The translations under genes and the position numbers were made by a program. Below, one piece after another: positions 11,501 through 20,000 of a DNA stretch of 46,334 bases. Each line of letters opens with the position of its first letter. Positions within the stretch are counted from its first letter, which is position 1. The notes under the pieces are model-generated. The model ran no database searches and was not told where the DNA came from. It saw only the letters and a program-made list of their open reading frames with translations. Source of the DNA: Oscillospiraceae bacterium (lineage in GTDB: Bacteria > Bacillota > Clostridia > Oscillospirales > Oscillospiraceae); contig JAJQEJ010000043.1 of assembly GCA_021201735.1 (NCBI GenBank), forward strand, positions 1-46,334, given 5' to 3'.

Positions 11501-13621
11501 GGTAATGTTATACCCAAACGGCCCGTAGTTTGCCGTGGCCGAGGTTACCGCGCCGCTGTTATAGCAATTGAGCCAAAGCGTAGCGCCGCGCACACCGCCC
11601 ACAAGCCCGCCGTTATAGCCCACATTCGCTGTCCCAATCGCGCCGGTGTTATAGCAGTTTTCAATATGCAGCGCCGCTGTACTGCTTGCCGGATAGCCCA
11701 GCAGTCCACCGGCACCGCCGTTTGTCACGGTGTTGGCGCTCACGGTAGTCACATCGCCCGTGTTGTAGCAATACAGAAAACCGGTGGTGGCACCGTAACC
11801 CACAATGCCGCCCGCATAGCAGTAGCGTGTCGCGGCTGTCAGGGTACTACTGGCGACGGTACCTTCATTATATGCATGCGATATTGTGCCGGTATCCTCG
11901 GTAAAACCAAAAATTCCACCACTCGCGGCGTGCATAATTGCCCCTGTTGACATACCTGTGCGCGGCAGCTCTGTTTTGACATTGCCAGTGTTCTCCAAAT
12001 GCGTGCCGGCCCCTTTGGTGTAACCCGCAATCCCGCCGGTGTAGCCATATGGTCTGCCGCCCGCACCGTTGCTGATCCCGGTGACATGAGCGCTATTAAC
12101 CGCATCTGAAATCGCGCTCTCGCTGTAACCTGCAATACCGCCTGTGTACACATAATTAATTGCTGAACTGCCCGTCGTTGCGGCTCTGGGCGAGTTCACG
12201 CTCACTTCTCCCGTGTTGTTCACATCAGACAGGGCAGCCGTGCTTTTGCCCACGATGCCGCCGGTATACCGATACCGTGCAGATGTTCCGTTGTCTGTCG
12301 TAGTCACAGTTACGTTGCCGTTATTATCAGTGCCTGAAATTACCCCCACGCTGTACCCCGCCACACCGCCGATAAAAATATTTGTGTTCGTCGTCGCGCC
12401 CGCGGTGGCCGCGGTGACGGTTACGCCCGCGCGATTGGTTATATCCTGCAGGCCACCCGTGCTGTAAGCCGCCACACCGCCGATATACACATCCGTTGCC
12501 GTCGGCAGGGTTTCCACGGTTACGCTCGCGTCATTTGTCACTTTACGGATGGTACCCTTGTTGCTGGCCACGACCGCGGCTGTAAAGTTTCCGCCCTTCA
12601 CACTCCCTGATACGGTGAGATTTTCAATCACCGCGTCTGCCCCCGTATAGCCAAACAGGGCCTGATAGTCGGCGGTGGAGTCGATACCGAGGGTGATTGT
12701 ATTATTGCCGCCGTCAAAGGTGCCGTTAAACGGGGTGTCAGACGTGCCGATGGGCTCCCATGTCATCAGCGTCTCGGTTTCGCTCGCCGGGGTGATCAGG
12801 CTGCTTGCCGCGGCGCGCAGCAGCTGCCCTTTTGGCGCGAATACCATGTCGATGTCCGCAGCCGCGCTGTAGGATGCGGTATCCGTGGTATCGGTAGCGT
12901 CCGTATCATCGTCGGTCGGCGCTTCCTCCGCGGCAGTCTCTTCCCCGGCGACAAACTCATCCTCGGCGGCGGGCGTTTCCTCCGCGGTGTCCTCGTCTTC
13001 GGTGGTAGATTCTTCGTCAGAGACGTCCGCCGCGTCGCCGTTCTCATCCGCTTCGTCTGTCGCGGCTTCCTCCTCAGCCTTTGTATCCGTCTGCTCCGGT
13101 GTGGCTTCCACCGCATCCGCCGTGGTCTGCTCATCCGCGTCACGCGCATCCTCCGTCGCGGGCGTTGTGTCATAGATCACTTGCAAGGCTGTGCCCGCCG
13201 CCGCAACAGCCGTCAGGTCAATACTCGCACCCAGCGTAATCGTGGTGTCTGTAAAGTCCGCTCCCTCCTGCACGAGGTAGACAAGCCCATACAGCTCCTC
13301 CGCCGTGTCTATGGTATAGCTGGGCGCAGCGCCCGTGTACCAGTCGATCCAATCGTCCTCAATCGTGATGCTTGTGCCCTGCGCAAGCGACGTTTCCGCT
13401 TCTGTCACGGCAGCGGCAACCGGTTCCTCCGTCTGCTCCGCCGTCTCTTCCCCGGCAGCGTCCTGTGCTTGCGCATCCGCCGTTTCTTCCGCCACCGGCG
13501 CAGCGTCGTCTTCCGTCTCCGCATACGTCAGCGCACCCATTTGCCCCAAGATGATACCGACGCACAGCACCAAGCTGAGGATTGCCTTCCACGGTCTCCT
13601 GTTCCCATTTAGCATACCCAC
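2522..13621 (-). CDS. Giant GLUG / InlB-repeat surface protein (about 3,699 residues)
   Basis: Very large cell-surface protein. The start is uncertain: a GTG at 13,621 has GGAAGGGAAG at normal spacing, while the ATG two codons later also fits; both give the same signal peptide (RRPWKAILSLVLCVGIILG...TYA-ETED). An acidic, Thr/Ala-rich segment follows at about residues 130-240. Four modules each open with a 'D/T-WY...PIGTxDxPFxGxFDGG' header at roughly residues 92, 938, 1593 and 2310, followed by many GLUG repeats (GGIVGYS, GGLIGYA, GGLVG). Modules 1-4 are separated by InlB-B/Flg_new-type repeats ('GYELIGWY...LVAKW'). After the last module come a Gly/Asp/Asn low-complexity stalk (about residues 3525-3590), an acidic Pro/Glu region, a membrane helix (about 3665-3688) and a basic tail (NYRRKKRS). 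No LPXTG motif is visible, so anchoring appears to be by the membrane helix. Adhesin or matrix function is inferred from the family; no catalytic domain was seen. Confidence 0.9.
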   Translation of the reverse strand: MGMLNGNRRPWKAILSLVLCVGIILGQMGALTYAETEDDAAPVAEETADAQAQDAAGEETAEQTEEPVAAAVTEAETSLAQGTSITIEDDWIDWYTGAAPSYTIDTAEELYGLVYLVQEGADFTDTTITLGASIDLTAVAAAGTALQVIYDTTPATEDARDADEQTTADAVEATPEQTDTKAEEEAATDEADENGDAADVSDEESTTEDEDTAEETPAAEDEFVAGEETAAEEAPTDDDTDATDTTDTASYSAAADIDMVFAPKGQLLRAAASSLITPASETETLMTWEPIGTSDTPFNGTFDGGNNTITLGIDSTADYQALFGYTGADAVIENLTVSGSVKGGNFTAAVVASNKGTIRKVTNDASVTVETLPTATDVYIGGVAAYSTGGLQDITNRAGVTVTAATAGATTNTNIFIGGVAGYSVGVISGTDNNGNVTVTTTDNGTSARYRYTGGIVGKSTAALSDVNNTGEVSVNSPRAATTGSSAINYVYTGGIAGYSESAISDAVNSAHVTGISNGAGGRPYGYTGGIAGYTKGAGTHLENTGNVKTELPRTGMSTGAIMHAASGGIFGFTEDTGTISHAYNEGTVASSTLTAATRYCYAGGIVGYGATTGFLYCYNTGDVTTVSANTVTNGGAGGLLGYPASSTAALHIENCYNTGAIGTANVGYNGGLVGGVRGATLWLNCYNSGAVTSATANYGPFGYNITSNTTIVNCYYNNEAYTTEISGATGLSKAELQDASFPEKLGFAYAGQTGDYPALHYYADPTDDVVTLNYQETEFYRLGKEKGLVTYEILGDTEVRAARDGEGKITEPENMICPANEHIVFQGWYYADGITEADFEEAIDADSALYAKWALETVNVTFDYNDAESNPTTVVVAVDYSYPATVYVATRDGYELIGWYRKDTTTGAISGTLFDFSTALTSDVYLVAKWQQTALAYDWYEQQTGDTYTITTPDELRAFARLVNGTAEQDKAALDFSGKTVQLANSIDLGAGNDWLQPIGTADTPFNGTFEGGGYTVSNMRADTQSGYNALFGYTGTDAAVRNLTVDGTIQSGLYTAGVVAYNTGALQNVTNKAAADITELPDAARVYIGGVAAYNAGPITGADNQGNITLHIAGTQSAAAYRYIGGIAGYSTGALCDVQNTGAVTAAFTASIAHTVYTGGIAGNTTGTIASAENTGAISGQVSAAATTTQYTYTGGLIGYTTNTAAVSDVGNEGDVTGKTDATTPCAYAGGLIAYSGTLASLSTAYNTGDVVAEATTGATRRSFAGGLIGYGGASAVLYAYNTGNVASSGATVATYGSAGGLIGYFAGIVQFEYCYNVGAIAKGEGEAAYAGGLAGYVLMGTWLNCYNAGSAMTGQLYGHAESANMENSYYNTGLIEAGITDAAGRSDAEMKGADFAGELGYAYAAQEDAYPALHCAVDPTENVVTFNYQESTLYAVGGSQGLVPYDRKGDTLVRVALDEGGMAAAPEVAVPYAGISCAGWYDADGAEVDFDSAMTAGATLYATWARNGIVVTYDYNYEDENGESVVTYAGVSLGDLTEFMTMEREGYELVCWYEKDLETGELSDTPFDFETRTLYTSVYLVAAWQDMNLDYTWYENPAEPGEYIIESLAQLNAFTRLVNGTAAGYEAAVSFTGERVYLGGDIDMNEAEEGFVWLTPIGTADTPFLGTFDGQGHTVSNLKISSKESYQALFGYAGSGAAIQNLTVTGEVVVTAEKGANYIAGVVAYNGAALHNVTSEISITYTGASTVATLYLGGVTANTTGALESVYHAGDITVETTDVLSSAMIRYVGGVTGYSTAALTDVTHSGEMNLTFDKTISQNSALTIYAGGVTGNTTKAITNAANEGDLAVSVNAASIGPTAYVGGIMGGATTSAGTVNDAENSGNIISTVTTASTTSATSAYAAGIAGARNGSAASGLRNTGDVTAKGHTAYAGGLLGYGNSASGELTGSYNTGNITAEATTQGAASRTARAGGLSGYRLPATISLCYNTGDVTATGASAAAYGGAGGLAGGMAPSAATTYSNCYNTGTITGDSVVVAGGLQGHSTTNYDVVWINCYNAGYASTGQLYGLLPKSATVYNCYYNADNGANMIGSVGTATGYSADAMKAAAFARKPGLAYTAQSGDYPTLCWVVDPQEDVVTFDFQQGTAAFTAIRTDASGVTYTEPSTQTTVSRNADGTVTPPDVTGWDVFGLVGWYYDTACTQAVDFSDPVDAGETLYAGWARGIAEITYDLGYEGADASTAPAAESIAFGACATMPTPPERSGYTFVGWFVKDPDTGTLAGTPLDFTTKIYGDTCLVACWVKDPIDADYDWYMDEKDLPEPEYVIETSGALYALAKLVNGEAEIGGVPQSAVDFTGETVTLGRDIALDGIWVVPIGTADHPFRGVFDGGGTTISKLQGISSNTTEGYAGLFGYVEGATIRNVTLSGSVAGGSAYIGSVAAYVLGGADGAAVTTIADVTVNTTVSGTKYVGGLVGYAAGALKLTACHYTGTVTGSSYAGGMAGCVAVSDTAGLDIADSDNTGKVTGINYVGGLVGCLDDAAAGSAAAHSTVTGSGNTGVIAGAQYVGGLLGYGGTNLTVSDCGNEEGANISGTGYVGGLLGGVKDTVAVRASYHDAAVQNSGDYTGGLIGYAEAGLTLGDEGDADSGVWNGGGIDGGNYVGGLVGRTGDDAVLCYAENQGTVCGGKQYVGGLVGSAGENTVLSNAANSADVSGNDQSKYSTSSYSAYAGGLIGASGAGLDITDAANDGDVTGCGSYVGGLVAYAASGLHMEEVENTGRITALACGGSSNPAGSIGGLVGFGGAGAEISYAKNSGKVTDDALQGTNVGGIAGLLGDEATLYETYNYGDVKGLCSNTYTGLTGGLVGQCGDSIEIDSCGNEGTVRSSGDMTGGLVGANATAKFPIPRTEAGVTYTTASNSSATITITQSYNAGAVSGSRCIGGLVGCGFGTVEISGCENANSISGALGVGGLVGASRNDLVVEDSINTSDGTVNGQGVGGIVGYAYGYVSDNITLNAALNMSVTIDGCTNEGAIKGTSTGHGNGGLIGYGYSTGPVYELNITQSQNTGDVTGVTAGGVAGALGTAAVTIGAAADGAPVSDATISGGSGTGGLIGKLTGSTLAIEDVKCAGELVTYLSGGTGRGGFLGTAADSEISIRGSYSAVQVTGTSDVGGLIGAATGTILTMQESGNRESVSAGYNTGGLVGRTDAASTLTMLQCYNEGSVSTTGNDAYYTGGLIGVSGGGLTMTACHNAGDITSANKYIGGLVGALGDDGSIAESFNWGDIQSDTVGLGAAYIGAAAYLTGAGTIENSYGSGVMTAEESDAVIGFAVSDDAQSLQSITDCYYLAEAESETDPMAKTEAAFQSGELAYLLDGGARTPHLDAWTQGVDDSGDARPVPGTPSYYQTAVGSAQHVTVQLMDTASAVYASAGTQIQMTVVPDAYEPSPDDEEEYEYVITRVTVTQDGTPQILTETDGAYSFTMPDSNAVVSAQAELQPLTAEIVTPPATTDSSLLKKAVGAGSGLGSGNGDGDGNGDGSGDNNGDGDGQNDTDGLDDTQGDDDKGQGDQGVGENDGASTAGQDDRTASVPSDTTRANTEDISDVPVPYAASAEQELREEDGSAQEATMDVGGGGQTGEEPEEETPAEEVQPNELDVSDPVITQLTEPQTPVNYLLILLIVIVIAAVLIVSGIYNYRRKKRS
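2961..3062 (-). repeat. Gly/Asp/Asn-rich low-complexity stalk in the giant GLUG gene
   Basis: Six-base-type repetition (GGNGAC/AAC units) encodes a run of GDGNGDGSGDNNGDGDG character just before the anchor region of the 3,699-residue protein. It resembles a flexible, possibly calcium-binding or wall-spanning spacer. A similar Asp/Gly/Ser/Asn-rich spacer occupies 14,401-14,560 in the other giant protein. Confidence 0.7.
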
Positions 13622-13691
13622 AGTATCTTCCCTTCCAGTTTTAATATATCCTAATGCGCTGTTTTTGCCTACGTTCCTTCAACTACCATAA

Positions 13692-13722
13692 CCACCCTCC
13701 CCTCCCAGCGGCGCTACGCCGC
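13692..13722 (-). other. G-rich tract and hairpin in the 5' leader of the 3,699-residue gene
   Basis: On the transcribed (minus) strand the leader contains a perfect 6-bp hairpin (GCGGCG-tag-CGCCGC, 13,708-13,722) immediately followed by a G-rich run (GGGAGGGGAGGGTGG, 13,692-13,706). The G-run could form a compact RNA quadruplex, but it could also simply act as an extended purine-rich region. No cobalamin-riboswitch core (GCCACTG) or other riboswitch I recognise was seen in this leader. Confidence 0.35.
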
Positions 13723-13760
13723 AATCGGTGACAAATGTTACAATGTGCGCCACGTGCAAT

Positions 13761-13778
13761 TTGTGCGACATGACACAA
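13761..13778. promoter_or_regulatory. TTGTG-N8-CACAA dyad in the leader of the giant GLUG gene
   Basis: The 18-bp element TTGTGCGACATGACACAA has Crp/Fnr-like symmetry (TTGTG...CACAA with an 8-bp centre). It lies about 40-60 bp downstream of the predicted start of transcription, a position suited to repression or to a second promoter not recognised here. The operator assignment is inference from symmetry alone. Confidence 0.35.
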
Positions 13779-13825
13779 AACTTAGTCAAAATGTAAAAAA
13801 ATTAGACAATATATGTATTAAGATA

Positions 13826-13854
13826 ATTTTACCAATCGTGACGCGGATTGTCAA
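13826..13854 (-). promoter_or_regulatory. Promoter of the giant GLUG gene unit
   Basis: A consensus -35 (TTGACA, plus-strand 13,849-13,854) is followed after exactly 17 bp by TAAAAT (13,826-13,831) on the minus strand. It lies about 200 bp upstream of the 3,699-residue gene and just beyond the terminator of the cobalamin-riboswitch operon, so the two surface-protein units appear to be transcribed separately. The rest of the 13,622-14,051 gap holds the leader, the dyad and hairpin listed separately, and that terminator; no gene was seen in it. Confidence 0.75.
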
Positions 13855-13968
13855 CCTTTATAACCAAAAGATATAAACTCTTCCAATACATATTCTTATT
13901 GATTCATCGTTTTGACAAAAATACCTGTATGCATTAGGCAGGCGTTGGTTCACACCCAGCCCCTGCAA

Positions 13969-14026
13969 TGAAAAAATGGGGCTGACGCACAAGGAATCTC
14001 TGGGATTCCGAGGCGTCAGCCCCATT
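13969..14026 (-). terminator. Terminator closing the cobalamin-riboswitch operon
   Basis: A 14-bp outer stem (AATGGGGCTGACGC / GCGTCAGCCCCATT) encloses a second inner stem (GGAATC/GATTCC). On the minus strand it is followed directly by a TTTTTT run. It begins about 26 bp after the stop codon of the 3,075-residue GLUG gene, so it separates that operon from the next giant gene. Confidence 0.85.
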
Positions 14027-14051
14027 GCTTCTACTGGCAAGCGCCGGAGAT

Positions 14052-17000
14052 TTATTTTCTGTCAACCCTTTTTCTTCTGATCACTGCTGCCCCAAGGCCA
14101 CCGGCCAGCGCAGCCACAATCACGACCCCGATGACTATTATTTGCACCGTGGTCAGGCCCGCCTGTGTGGGATCGTCCGCAACGCTCAGTGCACGTGGGT
14201 CCTCTGCCACCGGGGCGGGCTCCTCTTCCGCCACGGGGGTCTGTGCCGTTTCGTCTGTCTGCGTGTTTGCCTGCACCTCCTGGCTCAAGCTCGTTTTCGC
14301 TGAAGACTCGCTTTGGCCGCGCGGTACCGATCCGCTTCCGCCCGACGCGGCGGCTGTCGACAGGCTCACGGTGCCGGTTCCGTCTGTGGCACCGCCCGGC
14401 ACGCTTATGTTACCTCCGTTTGCATCGTTTCCATCACCGGAATTGTTGCCGTCGCCGTTATCATCGCCGGAGCTGCTCCCGTCGTCATTGCCGCCGTCGG
14501 AACTGCCGCCGTCATCGCCATTGTCGCCGGGGACGGAGCCGGTTCCGGCATCATCGCCACCACCGATACTTGCCCCTGTGGCCTTGTTGTCGGGTTTGTT
14601 TTCAGGCTCCGCGATATCGCCGGTTTGCTCGCGTGTGATCCCCACAAGGATACCGGCCTCGTCATCCGGCATCCGCAGCGAATCCGTTCCTGTGCCACCA
14701 TCCTGAGCGGACACGGTGGCGGTATACACATACTCATACTGCGGCCCATAGGCCTCGTTTGTATAGCCCGGTAGTGTGACGGCAAGGGCAATGTCATTGC
14801 CCGCGCCCTGGTATATATCCTCGGTTTTGCCGCCCACAGTCGCGTACTCCGCCGCCGGGACAGTTTCGCCCTCAAGCGTAACAGACAGTGCAAGCGGGTA
14901 GAACTTGGGCGCACCGAGCGCCGGAAGGCCGTCTTGCGTCCAGACGCCACGGTCCTCCTCCGCGCCGCCGTCGAGCAGATAGGCGACCTCGCCGCTTTGA
15001 AAGGCCGCTGTGCTCATGGCAGTGCCATACGCTTTGTCGTCAGCATCTGCGGGATCGTCCAGCCGGTAGTAGACGTTTGACACATTGAGATTTTCGGAGC
15101 TGGTACTTGTACCCAATATACCAAATGATGCATCGCCGTCACCGTACCAATAGGCGCTTTCCAAGGCAACCGAGCCGGTTGTCGTGGCGGCAGTCCCTAT
15201 GATGCCACCCATCGTCGAACCGTTTTCAACACGACCCGTCGTATAGCTGTTAATGATCTCCAACACAGCTGTAGCGGTGCTGGTGCCCACGAGGCCGCCG
15301 CCGCTGGTCCCGCCTGAAATGACACCAGTATTATAGCTGTTTTCTATGGAAACGGTTGCCGCTGTATATGTGGTGCCGAGCAGCCCACCCACGTTTTCAG
15401 TTGCGACCGTTATGTTCCCCTCGTTGCCACAGTCGGATATTGTGACAGTCGGAGCGTAAGTAGTGTTCATCTTATAAAGACGGCCTATCATTCCGCCCGC
15501 ATCGGACTGCCCAGAACCGGTATTGGTATTCAGAACATTGCCATAGTTAAAGCAGTGTTCCATTGTAACATTGGTTCGTTCCTGCAATCGGCCGATCAAT
15601 CCCCCTGTTCCGTTTGCGCCGCCTGTTATATTGCCGTAGTTTTTGCAGTCGATCATTGCAAGATTTAATACATAAGTGGTTCCGTTGAGGGAACCCAAAT
15701 TGCCAATGATTCCGGCCACATAAGCGCCCCCCGTCTCCACATCGGCATAGTTCACACAATTGGAAATGTACACTGTGTCCTCCGCTCCGGAGACAGGCTC
15801 ATATCTCCCTATGATGCCGCCTGCATGCAGCTGGCCACCGGTGCCGCCCGCAAATGGCAAGTACGATCCCTCCTCGGTGGTACAGTTTGTAATCTCGGTC
15901 ACGTTTGCCATGCCAATGATTCCGCCAACATACAAACCGGTACCGCCGATGACGCTTGCTCCGGTCAAGATACAGCCTGAAACAACACCAAGCGTCGATG
16001 AACCGACAATACCACCGCACGTGCTGCCTGAAAAATCGATATTCATTGTGGCCGTGCAGTCGCTGATGGTGCCGTCGTTATTATTGCCGACAATACCGCC
16101 GCAGGTACTGCCAAAAACGTTTCCTGCACCGGTAAGTGTCGCTGTGCAATTGCTGACGAGCCCCTGATTGGTACCCGCCACGCAGCCAAAAGTCGAACGG
16201 CTTACGGCCGCCAGGTCCCCCACAACATTGACGTTATGCACATACCCATGCTCGCCCACGGTGCGGAACAGCGGCTCGGCCACAAGCGCGTTGAGCGTCA
16301 CGGTATATCCATTGCCGTCAAACTCGCCCTCAAACGGCGCGTCGGTGCCGCCTACGCTCACCCAATCGGAAGGCAGGGTGATATCCGCGCCCAGCGTGAA
16401 CACAGAGCCGGAGTAGCTGTTGCCCTGCGTCACGCTGATGCCCAAATCCCGCAGGCTTTCCGCGCTGGTAAAATCATAGTGTTCGGGGATGACAATGCTC
16501 GTGTTCCAGCGGGCGTAGAGGACCAATACGCCGTCAGGGGCGTTTTCATCTGTCAGCGGGGCATCAAAATCCCATTCGGTTCCATCCGTTTCGGCTGTAA
16601 ACCAGCCTGTAAAGGTATAGGTCTTGATGTCGCTATTGCTTTCCCATGTGGGGTCGGTGGGCTTTGTGATGGTCTCCCCATAGGCCAGCATCTGCATCGG
16701 CACCTGACCGCTCCCCTGCGCGCCGGTGTCCCGGTTCATATCGAACATCACAAGCGCGCCGTTTTCGGGCCGCCAGCAGGCGATCAGCGCAACATCCTCT
16801 GTCATGACGGTGGTAAAATCGAAGCCGTCGTAATTGATCAACTCGTTACCTGCCCCCTCCGCGACTTCCGTTACGTACCAGTCTACAAAAACGTAATCCG
16901 TCCGGGTTGGGTCGGTGGGTCGGGTGGCTCTTCCACCGGCATGGATTGTCTGCGTGTCAGCGCTGCTATCGGTGTCCACACCGCCGTTTAAATCGAAGCT

Positions 17001-20000
17001 TACGGTAAATGGCCCGCCGCTGATTGCGCTCAGCAGGATAAAGGAGGGGGATACCGTCAGGTTGGCCTCCGGCATGGAGAGCGACACCGTCTTCCCGTCG
17101 GCGGAGATGTCAGGCACATAGTACGCTCCGGCGTCATCCCGCATGCCGAACGCCTTGAGGGTATAACCGCTCTCCGGCTCCACGGTTAAGGTCACGTTGC
17201 TGCCGTACGGAACATACCAGATTCCGGGGACGATTGCCCCGTGCTCCGCCTCCGTCACCAGCAGCCGGTAAACAGGCGCGTAGCTATCCGTATCCAGTGT
17301 GGGGCAGTTGCTATCGGTATCCTGCGCCCACACGTTCAGGCGCGCGCTCGTGTGGCCCAGGTCCAGCCGCCACGCGAGCTCGCCGCTCTCGTAGGCCCCC
17401 TCCTCCATGGGAATGTTGAGTCCGCTGATATTCTCATCCCCCGTGGCAGTGGGTACGGCAAGCTCCGCCTCGCTCGTGCCGACCAGAATGTTTTCCTTGC
17501 AAAAGTAGCTGTTGCTGTTGTTTGTATAATAGGCCCCCGTAATGCCGCCGACCGCGACGGCGCTGCGGCTGCCGATGACCGTCATGCTGCCGGTGCTGTA
17601 GCTGTTTTTCACGGCGCTGGAGAACGCCGCGGCAGAGGCTGTGCTCGATGAGCCCTGATTGGTGCCGGTAATGCCGCCGACGCCGGGGACAGACGCGGTG
17701 GTGTTGACGATAATTTCCCCCGTATGGCAGGAATTCTCCACCGTACTGCCGGTACCGATATTCGCGGCAATGCCGCCGGCGTATTTCGCGCCGGATACCG
17801 TGATGACACCCTCGCTGGCGCAGGCCGTATAGGTGGTGCCGGGGCCGGACTGTCCCACAACGCCGCCTATATTGACATTACCGGATACCGTGCCCGCATT
17901 CAGGCAGTGATTGAGTTTGTTACTGCCGTAGGTCAGAACACCGGCAACGCCGCCGACACCACCGCCGCCCGTACTTGTCCCTGTGCCGGTTATATTGCCG
18001 TTCACAGTTCCGAAGTTTGTGCAGTCATTCACCGTTGCGGCGGAAGCGCCCGTGGCAACAGGGGCGGTAGCGGCCAGAACCCCGGCGATCCCGCCCACGC
18101 CGCTGGTAGAAGTCACATATGCGTTGGTGATATCGCCGCTGACGTCACCGGTGTTTTCGCAGTCCTGAAGCAGCGCGGACGAGCTCGCTCTGCCGACAAT
18201 ACCGCCTGCACCGCTCACAATGGCTGCTAACGTACAGCTGATATTGCCGTTGATCGTGCCGGAGTTTTTACTTGCATAGAACGCGGCGTTGGTACCGGTG
18301 TTGCCCGCAATGCCGCCCACACCAGCGTTGCCTGAGCTGGTCGCACAGGTAATATCGCCGCGCACAGCACCTTTATTTTCACTCTGATAAAATTTGGCGT
18401 ATGTGCCCGCCAGCCCGACAATGCCGCCCACACCGGCGGTGCCTGTCGTGAGGCTGGTGACGGTGCCGGTGTTGGTGCAAACCAGCTCACCCGCAGTATC
18501 ATCGGCACTGCCAAAACTGGTGTAATTGCCAGCCTGTCCCACAATGCCGCCAACATTGGTCGTGCCGGAGACTTCTCCCGCATTCAGACTGCCCGTAAGC
18601 GCAAAGGGGACCGCCTCCGAACTGCCTGCCGCCGTCTGTCCGGCGATACCGCCCACGTTGGTCGTGCCGCTGACGGTGCCGTTGTTGACGCAATCCGCCA
18701 CCGTCACGGTGCCTGCCGCTACATAGCCCACGATGCCGCCGGTCTGGCTCTGCCCGGTGACCGCCGAAGCATCGTCGGGTGTGCCGAAGGTGAGATGCGT
18801 CAGGCTGCTGCTGCCCGCCGCATAGCCGACGATTCCGCCGGTGGCCGCGCCCATGCCCAGCATATTTGCGTTTGCTGCGGTCAGGTTCGCAATCTGTGCG
18901 TTGCCGCTGATATAGCCGAACAGGCCCTGGTTTGCGCCGGTCGCGGAAAGGGTCAGGCCGCTGACCGTATAGTCTTTCCCATCGAAAGAACCCTGAAACG
19001 GCGCGGCGGAGGTGCCGATGGGCGTCCAGTTGCCGCTCAGGATCACAATCTCGTTGCCCAATTCCACCGTCATGCCCGCGAACGCGGTAGCCGTCCGTCC
19101 TCCGAGCCCGTTCACCAGATAGGCAAGGCCCTTGAGCTCGCCCTCCGTCCTGATGGTAAATGTCGTGGCGGCAGGGTCGGCATCATCATACCACACAAAA
19201 TCCGGCGCGACATCTGTCGCGATGGTGTATGCTCCGTCATAGTTGGCGGTGATTGGGCCGACCGTGTATATGGCCGTCGTCGCCGTACCGTCGTCACTGG
19301 ATATTTTTACGACGCTGTCCAGCGGGTTGATGAAACTGATCGCGTAAAGCGCAAAACCCTGCGTCACCGTTGTGACCTCGCACGTCTCGCCCGAGGTCAC
19401 ATAAACCCACTGGTTTCCCTCTCCGTCTGTCTCCGCAGGGAGACCAAAGGAGCCGTTTGTGATGAAAAACGACGCGCCCTCTGGTGCCGTACCTTCCCGC
19501 ACGGTCACCTTAAACACCGGCTTGCTCGCGACCAGGGCCGGAAGGCTGCCCTGCTCCTGCGTCCATGTGGTATTGCGTGTGCCGTCGCCTCCGCCCAGCA
19601 GCCACGCCACCTCGCCGGAGGCAAAGCGCGCCGCGGTTTTTGCACTTGCGTCGGTTTCCATATCTGTCTCCGAAAGGTAATAGGAATTTGTATATGTGAC
19701 CACAGCGTTTGACTTGGTCCCGCCGACAAGTACGCCGCCAATACCGCCGTTCAGATTGGCATAAGCATAAGAATAGTTGATCGCCACGCTTCTGTCGATG
19801 TATCCGGCAAGTGCCCCCACATAGGTACCACCGCTCACCGCAAGCGTGCCGCTCTCCCCCGCCGCGCAGGTGTACTGCACCAGCCCATCGCCCCAGCCCA
19901 GGATGCCGCCGACGTAGCGTGAGCTTGCATCGCCACTCACTGCGGCGCTGTTGACGCCGTATGGTACCGCGCTGGTAGTTGCGGCGGCGGATTTCAGATA

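Noticed and set aside
13622..13819. A second cobalamin or a cyclic-di-GMP riboswitch in the leader of the giant GLUG gene
   Set aside because: No GCCACTG/B12-box pair and no recognisable cyclic-di-GMP core could be found on the minus strand; only a small hairpin, a dyad and a G-rich run are visible.
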